The notes below the pieces were generated by a model, which ran no database searches, had not been told where the DNA came from, and saw nothing but the letters and a program-made list of their open reading frames with translations. From Bacillota bacterium (GTDB lineage Bacteria > Bacillota > UBA4882 > JAAYXC01), in assembly GCA_012516115.1 (NCBI GenBank), contig JAAYXC010000063.1, forward strand, positions 1 through 5,601: 5,601 nt of DNA, written 5' to 3'. The number at the start of each line of letters is the position of its first letter. Position 1 is the first letter of the stretch. This document shows positions 1-4,726 of this stretch, piece after piece. The translations under genes and the position numbers were made by a program.

Positions 1-15
1 ACAGGATCCAGCTCT

Positions 16-45
16 ATTATAGCCCCTGGTAACCACGGAAGTCAA
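16..45 (-). promoter_or_regulatory. Sigma-A type promoter reading off the left edge
   Basis: On the minus strand a -35 element TTGACT (40-45) is separated by 18 bases from a perfect -10 TATAAT (16-21). It lies downstream of the tRNA terminator and points left, so it should drive a gene whose coding region starts outside the window. Only the sequence match supports it; the transcribed gene is not visible. Confidence 0.65.
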
Positions 46-208
46 GACCTATATTTACCATCGTCCGAGTCAAACCATCACAGGACGAAAGAGGTCCAAA
101 AGGGGCTTTTATTTCAAAACGTGCGCGGATCGGGATGGCCTGATACGCCGAATCCATTAGCAGCCGAAGGACAAACCAGAGAGGCGTCCGACTGTCGCGA
201 TAGAAACC
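46..208. other. Intergenic stretch with no supported gene
   Basis: This segment lies between the tRNA-Arg terminator and the leftward promoter and is less GC-rich than the coding regions. An open frame of 81 codons crosses it on the minus strand (17-262), but its first codons run through the terminator hairpin. It has no ribosome site and matches no family I recognise. I see only short weak inverted repeats, such as GGAC/GTCC at 82-96. Confidence 0.5.
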
Positions 209-251
209 AAAAAAGCGAAAGGCACCGCGCCGAATCATCAGCGGTGCCTTT
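209..251 (-). terminator. Rho-independent terminator of the tRNA-Arg unit
   Basis: On the minus strand an 11-bp perfect stem, AAAGGCACCGC (241-251) with GCGGTGCCTTT (218-228), closes a 12-base loop. A T-rich tract TTTCGCTTTTTT follows. It starts about 22 bases after the tRNA 3' end, as expected for a terminator of a monocistronic tRNA. The stem is symmetrical, but the long T tract lies on the minus-strand side, which fixes the main direction. Confidence 0.85.
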
Positions 252-273
252 ACCATGTTCATTAAGATTCAGG

Positions 274-349
274 TGGTGGCCCCGGCGCGAGTCGAACGCG
301 CGGCCAACGGTTTAGGAAACCGCTGCTCTATCCTCTGAGCTACGGGGCC
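274..349 (-). tRNA. tRNA-Arg (anticodon CCU)
   Basis: A complete 76-nt cloverleaf lies on the minus strand. The 7-bp acceptor stem GGCCCCG/CGGGGCC spans 343-349 and 278-284. The D arm has GCTC/GAGC, the anticodon stem is GCGGT/ACCGT with loop TTCCTAA (anticodon CCU at 314-316, decoding AGG), and the variable loop is five bases. The T stem is GCGCG/CGCGC with loop TTCGACT. The discriminator is A and the terminal CCA (274-276) is encoded in the DNA. It has its own promoter (366-395) and terminator (209-251), so it looks like a single-gene unit that does not depend on the gmhA transcript. The CCU anticodon is specific for arginine. Confidence 0.97.
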
Positions 350-365
350 CCTTTCACCGAAACCT

Positions 366-395
366 ATTATACCATAACCGGTTCCGGTCTGTCAC
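366..395 (-). promoter_or_regulatory. Promoter of tRNA-Arg, overlapping the gmhA 3' end
   Basis: On the minus strand a -35-like GTGACA (390-395) is followed after 18 bases by a perfect -10 TATAAT (366-371), preceded by TGG, which makes an extended -10. Transcription would begin near 359-360, about ten bases before the tRNA 5' end, the usual distance. The -35 and spacer lie in the last codons of the SIS isomerase gene, and that gene's TAA stop (367-369) is part of the -10 hexamer. Confidence 0.8.
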
Positions 396-1083
396 GTCCT
401 CCGAGCGCCCGGAGACCACCCCGGCCGAAGATCTCTTCCTCCACCGCGGCGCAGAGGGCATGATAAACCGGGAGATGGAGCTCCTGGACGAGATGGGCCT
501 CTCCGGCGGGGACCTTTACCGCCACCTCCACCACCTCGGCCAGGAGGCCACCGTCGCGGCCGGTCAACGCGATGGTCCGCAACCCCAGCGCCCGCGCCAC
601 GCGGGCCGCGGCGATGACGTTCGCGGCCTTTCCCGAGGTACTGAGACCGAGAAAGACATCTCCCGGCCGGCCATAGCCCACCACCTGCTGGGCGAAAAGG
701 AGGCCCGGATCCTGGTCGTTTCCCACCGCCGTGGCCAGGGGCGAAGCTCCCGAGAGGGCGATGGCCGGCAAAGCCGCTTGCAGCCGCTCGGCCAGGAGGG
801 GATCACCCGCCATGCGGAGGCGGTCGCGTACCTCCGGCGGCAACGGCCGGGGATGACGAAAACCCTTCATGAGTTCGCCCACGATGTGCTCGGCGTCGGC
901 GGCACTCCCCCCGTTCCCGCAGACCAGGAGCTTCCTCCCGGTCCGGAAGGCCCCGAGTAAAATCGCCCGGGCCCGCTCCAGCGCCGGGAGACAGGGGGTC
1001 AAAACGGGTATGCGCCCGATGAGCCCCCGGAGGACTTCTTCCCCTGCCGGACGGACGAGAAGAGAAGCCGGCGCTTCGGCCAT
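367..1083 (-). CDS. gmhA: GmhA-like SIS-domain phosphosugar isomerase
   Basis: This 238-residue protein resembles D-sedoheptulose-7-phosphate isomerase, which makes D-glycero-D-manno-heptose 7-phosphate for surface glycan precursors. The SIS fold shows CGNGGSAADAEH at 55-66 with the family's catalytic Glu at 70, STSG at 148-151 (phosphate binding), and VQELHLPVYH at 199-208 with the conserved His 203. It is longer than the E. coli enzyme (192 residues), mainly through an insertion at about 76-105. I recall this insertion and the QELHLPVYHALC ending from GmhA-like proteins of Gram-positive bacteria. The ATG start has GGAGG seven bases upstream. The gene lies 141 bases after aroF with no clear terminator between them, so it may be co-transcribed. 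No other heptose gene is visible, so the exact substrate is inferred. The stop codon overlaps the tRNA-Arg promoter. Confidence 0.85.
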   Translation of the reverse strand: MAEAPASLLVRPAGEEVLRGLIGRIPVLTPCLPALERARAILLGAFRTGRKLLVCGNGGSAADAEHIVGELMKGFRHPRPLPPEVRDRLRMAGDPLLAERLQAALPAIALSGASPLATAVGNDQDPGLLFAQQVVGYGRPGDVFLGLSTSGKAANVIAAARVARALGLRTIALTGRDGGLLAEVVEVAVKVPAGEAHLVQELHLPVYHALCAAVEEEIFGRGGLRALGGRDRPEPVMV

Positions 1084-1224
1084 GAAGCCCCCTCCGTTAT
1101 GACCGTGTCCCTAGGGCATCATATGGCCGCCACCCACCGGTGGTGCGCCGAAAACACGCCGCTCGTCGCTCGTAAAACCCCGCGGAGTCTAATCTCGTTA
1201 TATCTCACAAAGCTCGCCAAGAGT
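1084..1224. other. aroF-gmhA intergenic region
   Basis: These 141 bases between aroF and gmhA hold the gmhA ribosome site (GGAGG at 1091-1095). A GC-rich imperfect inverted repeat is centred on CCACCGGTGG near 1137, without a following T tract. A TATAAC hexamer lies near 1198-1203 on the minus strand, but I find no -35 at a normal distance. Neither a terminator nor a promoter is convincing, so read-through from aroF into gmhA is possible. Confidence 0.4.
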
Positions 1225-2241
1225 TCAAAGACTGCGCCCGGCCACCTCGGCCACCGGAGCGAGTTCCTCCATGAGCCGGGTGAACTGCGATGGATCGAGC
1301 GATTGTTCACCGTCGGAAAGAGCCTCGGCCGGATTGGGGTGGACCTCGATCAAGAGCCCATCCGCCCCCGCCATCACCGCCGCCTTGGCCATGGCCGGGA
1401 CGAGGGCCCGCCTACCCGTGCCGTGGCTCGGGTCCACCACCACCGGCAGGTGACTCAAGGTCTTGACCAAGGCCACGGCCGAAAGGTCCAGCGTGTTCCT
1501 GGTGGCCGTTTCGAAGGTCCTGATCCCGCGTTCGCAGAGGATGACTTGGTCGTTTCCTTCGGAGAGGATATACTCCGCCGCCATCAGCCACTCTTCGACG
1601 GTGGCGGCCAGGCCTCGTTTCAGGAGCACGGGCCGGCGCAACCGGCCCACGGCGCGTAACAGCCCGAAGTTCTGCATGTTCCGGGCACCGATCTGGATGA
1701 TGTCGGCCACCTCGGCCACCCGATCCAGGTCGGGCAGGTTTAGGACCTCGGTCACGACGGGGAGGCCCGTGACGGCCCGTGCCTCGGATAAAAACCGCAG
1801 GCCCTCCTCCTGGAGCCCCTGGAAACTATAGGGCGAAGTACGGGGTTTATAGGCCCCGCCCCGCAGGATGTCTCCCCCGGCGGCGGCCACGACCTGCGCG
1901 GCCTCGAGCAACTGTTCCCGGCTCTCCACGGCGCAGGGCCCGGCCATGATCAGAAGCTGGCGTCCCCCGATCTCCAAACCGGGACGGATGAGGATCCTGG
2001 TCCCCTCCGGTTTGGCCTCCCGGCTGGCCAACTTATAGGGATGGAGGATGGGGATGACCTGTTCCACGCCGGGGAGCGAAGCCAGGCTCTGGACATCGAT
2101 CGTCCGTCGGTCCCCGATGGCGCCGATAACGATCCTTTCCACCCCCACGATGGGGTGGAGCTTAAACCCGAGTTCCGTCAGACGCCGCTCGATCCGCACG
2201 TAGTCCTCCTTGGAAATGTCCTTCCGCGTGACGATGATCAA
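1225..2241 (-). CDS. aroF: 3-deoxy-7-phosphoheptulonate (DAHP) synthase, type I-beta
   Basis: This enzyme condenses phosphoenolpyruvate with erythrose 4-phosphate, the first step of the shikimate pathway, in the cytosol. The 338-residue protein resembles the Thermotoga maritima type. An N-terminal ferredoxin-like/ACT-like domain (about 1-70) carries feedback inhibition by aromatic amino acids in that family. A TIM barrel follows with GPCAVES (101-107), RGGAYKPRTSPYSFQG (127-142), ERGIRTFE (247-254) and DPSHGTGRR (270-278). The expected metal ligands are Cys103, His273, Glu299 and Asp310. The open frame extends upstream to 2442, but that part runs through the T-box terminator and is not coding. 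I chose the TTG at 2239-2241 because AAGGAGG lies eight bases before it and the protein then begins MIIVTRKD, as in relatives. A T-box leader directly precedes it, so expression should rise when the cognate tRNA is uncharged. Confidence 0.95.
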   Translation of the reverse strand: MIIVTRKDISKEDYVRIERRLTELGFKLHPIVGVERIVIGAIGDRRTIDVQSLASLPGVEQVIPILHPYKLASREAKPEGTRILIRPGLEIGGRQLLIMAGPCAVESREQLLEAAQVVAAAGGDILRGGAYKPRTSPYSFQGLQEEGLRFLSEARAVTGLPVVTEVLNLPDLDRVAEVADIIQIGARNMQNFGLLRAVGRLRRPVLLKRGLAATVEEWLMAAEYILSEGNDQVILCERGIRTFETATRNTLDLSAVALVKTLSHLPVVVDPSHGTGRRALVPAMAKAAVMAGADGLLIEVHPNPAEALSDGEQSLDPSQFTRLMEELAPVAEVAGRSL

Positions 2242-2249
2242 CTTCTTGC

Positions 2250-2256
2250 CCTCCTT
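2250..2256 (-). promoter_or_regulatory. Ribosome binding site that fixes the aroF TTG start
   Basis: AAGGAGG on the minus strand lies eight bases upstream of the TTG at 2239-2241. No ATG or GTG with a comparable site exists nearby, and the longer frame would pass through the leader terminator. This site therefore decides the start. Confidence 0.85.
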
Positions 2257-2290
2257 CGCTTTTACCGGCCGCGGGCGGGCCCGATAAACG

Positions 2291-2328
2291 AAAAACCCAC
2301 GTTCGCCCCAAGGGACGAAACGTGGGTT
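2291..2328 (-). terminator. Leader terminator of the T-box attenuator
   Basis: On the minus strand AACCCACGT (2320-2328) pairs with ACGTGGGTT across an inner segment containing CGTCCCTT, and ends in a T run at 2291-2296. The CGTCCCTT segment can instead pair with the AAGGG of the T-box sequence to form the antiterminator, so the two folds exclude each other. Premature termination here, about 50 bases before aroF, is the expected off state. Confidence 0.85.
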
Positions 2329-2586
2329 CCGCGGTACCACCCTTATTGGCCTGCTCGGCCCTCTCTGCAGGCACGGAGGGAAACCCCTCGATGCCCTCTC
2401 CTCGCTAACGGGCGAGACCCGGCCCGGCCTACTGGCGGCCACCCGCGGTTCAGCCGGCGGCTCGGAAGGGAACTTCGCCCCGCCCCTCCCGGGACGGCTC
2501 GCAGCACGGATCTTCTCCGGACCGTCCTCTCTGCGCGTTCGCGACGGGGTTACTTTCCTTCGTCATCGCCTTTGCAGGATGCTTTT
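2291..2586 (-). promoter_or_regulatory. T-box riboswitch upstream of aroF
   Basis: This minus-strand leader senses tRNA charging and controls read-through into aroF. Visible parts in order are a Stem I base GGCG/CGCC (2567-2570 with 2456-2459) and a kink-turn-like GATGA/CGAG. The specifier loop has AGTA (2551-2554) opposite GAA (2474-2476), between helices GAAGG/CCTTC and CCCCG/CGGGG. The distal arm has AGAGAG (2527-2532) and GGACGG/CCGTCC. Stem III is GCCTGC/GCAGGC (2349-2372). The T-box sequence AAGGGTGGTACCGCGG lies at 2329-2344, and the terminator follows. TGGT should pair with the end of a tRNA with discriminator A, which fits tRNA-Phe or tRNA-Tyr and argues against tRNA-Trp (usually G). 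The bases after GAA read GTTC: GTT (Val) in the common register or TTC (Phe) one base later. TTC suits the gene, but the register is unproven. Confidence 0.93.
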
Positions 2587-2592
2587 GCCGTC

Positions 2593-2622
2593 ATCCTAAC
2601 AGAGCGGGATGGGTGTTGTCAA
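2593..2622 (-). promoter_or_regulatory. Promoter of the T-box-aroF transcript
   Basis: On the minus strand a perfect -35 TTGACA (2617-2622) lies 18 bases before TAGGAT (2593-2598). The -10 is preceded by TGT, giving an extended -10. The predicted start near 2586 is about 16 bases before the Stem I base, which fits a T-box leader. Confidence 0.8.
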
Positions 2623-2694
2623 GATGCCGGGGGTCGGGACCGCTCTTGGGGCCCTCACTTTAAATATTGACTTTGTCTTATAAAAAATAATAAA

Positions 2695-2720
2695 ACTATT
2701 GAAATAATAACACTATTGAA
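2695..2720. repeat. Direct repeat ACTATTGAA, two copies, period 17
   Basis: ACTATTGAA occurs at 2695-2703 and again at 2712-2720, separated by eight A/T-rich bases. A related TATTGA occurs at 2665-2670. The spacing could suit an operator next to the possible plus-strand promoter, but short repeats arise easily in such AT-rich DNA. Confidence 0.4.
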
Positions 2721-2856
2721 GGGAATTTGAAGAGCAAGTACGAAACAGGGGATAAAACCTGGAATACCAGGACATGGAAGGGCGTTCATGACCGACTCCA
2801 GGCAAAAAATCCGTTCCATTTTCTTTTCGTTGAATTCCCTGTTACCAGAAACGAAC

Positions 2857-2882
2857 GGTTAATCCCCGGTTTGGGGTTAATC
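2857..2882. repeat. Direct repeat GGTTAATC with internal inverted repeat
   Basis: GGTTAATC occurs at 2857-2864 and 2875-2882 (period 18). The same segment can fold as a hairpin, TTAATCCCC against GGGGTTAA around a GGTTT loop, with one unpaired T. It lies just upstream of where HEPN homology begins on the plus strand. No T tract follows, so it is not a normal terminator; an operator or chance are both open. Confidence 0.4.
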
Positions 2883-2909
2883 TAGCCGGTGGTGGTTTTA
2901 TTGGTACAA

Positions 2910-3269
2910 ATGGAAGAGATCCAAGCCGGAAGGAGACTTCCGGACGGCCGAACGTGAACCGGCCGTGACCGACTTCCCTAATTTCGACGCCGTCTGCGCA
3001 CACCAATGTGTCGAAAAATACCTTAAGCAAGGTTGGTAGACGCGGGGAAATCCTTTCCCAAAACGCACGATCTACCGACCTTACTTCGCCTAGTGCTCCC
3101 TCTCGAACCATCTTGGGCTTCTTTTGAGGATGATTTGACCCTTTTGACCAGTATGGGGGTTGAGGTGCGATACCCCGGAATAGCCGCGGATGCCGAGGAT
3201 GCGGCCGAAGCGGTGATGTTGGCCAGGCGCTTTGGGGACGCGGCGCGCCGAACCCTAGAATTAGCCTAA
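2910..3269 (+). pseudogene. Decayed HEPN-domain protein gene
   Basis: Two plus-strand frames together make a HEPN-domain protein of about 120 residues, a family often paired with minimal nucleotidyltransferases in toxin-antitoxin-like modules. The first frame (from about 2911) reads EGDFRTAERE, then FPNFDAVCAHQCVEKYLK to 3027. It then meets a TAG at 3037. The second frame, from about 3033, continues with LVDAGKSFPKTHDLPTLL, then GVEVRYP and an alanine-rich final helix to TAA at 3267-3269. One missing base near 3028-3033 explains the shift. The conserved helix normally reads like FHAQQ, and here seems to lack two residues. No start codon or ribosome site fits the first frame, and no nucleotidyltransferase partner is present. 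Family recognition is from motif memory. It meets mnmA tail-to-tail, with two bases between stop codons. Confidence 0.75.
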
Positions 3270-3271
3270 GC

Positions 3272-4349
3272 CTACCGCCCCACGATCGTCCCACCGCCCA
3301 AGACCTCATCCCCTCGATAGAAGACCACCGCCTGGCCGGGGGTAATGGCCCGCTGGGGTTCCTCGAAGCTGACGAAGGCCCGGTCTTCCCCCTGCGGTTC
3401 CACCACGGCCGCGGCGGGCGCGGCGGTATAGCGGATCTTGGCCTCAACGGCAAGAGAAGGAGGGAGCGGCGGGCCGAGTCCGATCCAGTTTACTTCTTCG
3501 GCGAAGAGAGTGGAAGAATAGAGTTCCTCCTCGGTTCCCACCACCAGTTCGTTCGTCTCCGGCCGCAGTTCCAGGACGTAAAGCGGCCGGGGGGCGACAA
3601 GCCCCAGACCCCGGCGCTGACCGACGGTGTAACCGGACGAGACCCCTATGCCGGCCCAGGACCCGGCCCGCCCGGTCGACGATGGGCCCGGGGGCGGGTT
3701 CCCGCCCGGCCCGGGCCGCCACGAACTCCGCGTAATGGCCCTCGTGGATAAAGCAGATCTCCTGGCTCTCCGGCTTCTCCGCCACCGGCAGGCCGTAGCG
3801 GCGGGCCAGGTCCCGTACCTCTTCTTTGCGGAACTCGCCCACGGGGAAGAGGCTCGCCGCTAATTGCTCTTGGCGCAACCCGTAGAGCACATAACTCTGG
3901 TCCTTCCGCGCGTCCCGGCCCCGGCGCAGGAGGAAGCGACCCCGGGCGGGGTCGAACTCCACCCGGGCGTAGTGGCCGGTGGCCACCTTAGCGGCCCCGA
4001 TGGCGCGGGCTTTGGCCAGGAGGGCGCCGAACTTGATCCTGGTGTTGCAGACCAGGCAGGGATTGGGCGTCCGGCCGCGGAGGTAAGCGGCGACGAAAGG
4101 ATCGATTACTTCCCTGGCGAAAGCCTCCCGGAGGTTCAAGACGTAATAGGGGATGCCGAGCTTGGTCGCCACCCTACGGGCGTCCTCCACCGCCCGCAGG
4201 GAACAACAACCACCATCGACCTCTTCCGCCCCGGCCGGCCAGATCTGCATGGTGGCGCCGATGACCTCATACCCCCGCTCGAGCAGAAGGGCGGCGGCGA
4301 CCGAACTGTCTACCCCGCCGCTCATGGCCACGAGGACCCGTTCGGCCAT
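3272..4349 (-). CDS. mnmA: MnmA, tRNA-specific 2-thiouridylase, interrupted by a frameshift
   Basis: MnmA adds the 2-thio group to uridine 34 of Lys, Glu and Gln tRNAs, using ATP and sulfur relayed from a cysteine desulfurase. The first frame has the ATP-pyrophosphatase loop SGGVDSS (10-16), NPCLVCN with catalytic Cys98, GHYARV (125-130), DQSY (150-153) and SQEICF with the second catalytic Cys199. It runs correctly to GRHRGL near residue 237. The next frame continues with SGYTVGQRRGLGL and ends with EPQRAITPGQAVVFY and EVLGGGTI. One extra base near 3634-3643 breaks the frame. Left unrepaired, the first frame runs on to 3444, giving 301 residues with a wrong tail. Joined, the product is about 358 residues, the normal family length. 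The ATG overlaps the iscU stop (TAATG), suggesting translational coupling. A sequencing error or recent mutation are the likely causes. Confidence 0.9.
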
Positions 4350-4726
4350 TAAGCGGACTCTCCGCGCCGCCGGCGGTAGTCCTCGATGGCCTTGTGGACC
4401 GCGTCCGCCGCCAGGTTACTGCAATGCATCTTGTTGGGCGGCAGACCTCCCAGGGCGGCGGCCACCGCCTCTCTCGTCACGGTCATGGCCTCCTCCAGGG
4501 TCTTGCCCTTCACCATCTCCGTCACCATACTGCTCGTGGCGATGGCCGCCCCGCAACCGAAGGTCTTGAACTTGATGTCCTCGATCCGCCCGTCCTTGAC
4601 GCGAAGATAGATCTTCATGATATCCCCGCAGACCGGATTGCCTACCTCGCCCACGCCGTCCGGAGACTCGATCTCACCTACGTTACGGGGGTTCTGGAAG
4701 TGATCCATCACTTTGTCCGTATACAT
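4349..4726 (-). CDS. iscU: Fe-S cluster assembly scaffold IscU/NifU N-terminal type
   Basis: This 125-residue cytosolic scaffold assembles Fe-S clusters with sulfur from the desulfurase encoded just upstream. It begins MYTDKVMDHFQNPRNVG, typical of the family. Its three cluster-ligand cysteines are in PVCGD (Cys33, with the conserved Asp35), FGCGA (Cys58) and HCSNLAADA (Cys102). It has only the single IscU-like domain, without the ferredoxin and C-terminal domains of full nitrogen-fixation NifU. I chose the ATG at 4724-4726 because AAGGAG (4735-4740) lies eight bases upstream. A GTG three codons earlier directly abuts that site and is too close. The first 19 bases overlap the iscS 3' end, and the TAA stop shares a base with the mnmA ATG, so the three genes form one tightly packed operon. 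Confidence 0.95.
   Translation of the reverse strand: MYTDKVMDHFQNPRNVGEIESPDGVGEVGNPVCGDIMKIYLRVKDGRIEDIKFKTFGCGAAIATSSMVTEMVKGKTLEEAMTVTREAVAAALGGLPPNKMHCSNLAADAVHKAIEDYRRRRGESA

Larger units (their letters stand above)
2623..2909. other. AT-rich gene-less region between aroF leader and HEPN remnant
   Basis: This stretch is much richer in A and T than the rest of the window, especially at 2660-2720. It holds two pairs of short direct repeats and a small perfect inverted repeat CCTGG-AATA-CCAGG (2758-2771). A possible weak plus-strand promoter has TTGACT at 2667-2672 with TAATAA 16 bases on. A 54-codon frame on the minus strand (2655-2819) ends in a hydrophobic stretch but lacks a ribosome site. 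No gene is supported. The base composition and the neighbouring broken gene suggest an acquired or decaying segment. Confidence 0.5.

Noticed and set aside
17..262. 81-codon minus-strand open frame starting just downstream of the tRNA
   Set aside because: It reads through the tRNA terminator hairpin and the leftward promoter -35, has no ribosome site, and resembles no family I recognise.
460..960. 166-codon plus-strand open frame opposite gmhA
   Set aside because: It is the antisense shadow of a well-supported SIS isomerase gene.
1120..1150. GC-rich inverted repeat as a terminator of aroF
   Set aside because: It is imperfect and no T tract follows on the minus strand.
2242..2442. Upstream extension of the aroF frame to an earlier start
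   Set aside because: The extra 67 codons run through the T-box sequence and leader terminator, and the TTG with AAGGAGG matches the family start.
2655..2819. 54-codon minus-strand frame as a small membrane protein gene
   Set aside because: There is no ribosome site before its ATG, and hydrophobic residues are expected from AT-rich codons. It is kept only as part of a low-interest finding.
2842..3453. 203-codon minus-strand open frame
   Set aside because: It is antisense to the HEPN remnant and out of frame with the 3' part of mnmA; its proline- and arginine-rich sequence is typical of a shadow frame in GC-rich DNA.
3630..3645. Programmed ribosomal frameshift in mnmA
   Set aside because: No slippery sequence or following stimulatory structure is evident, and MnmA is not known to use frameshifting.
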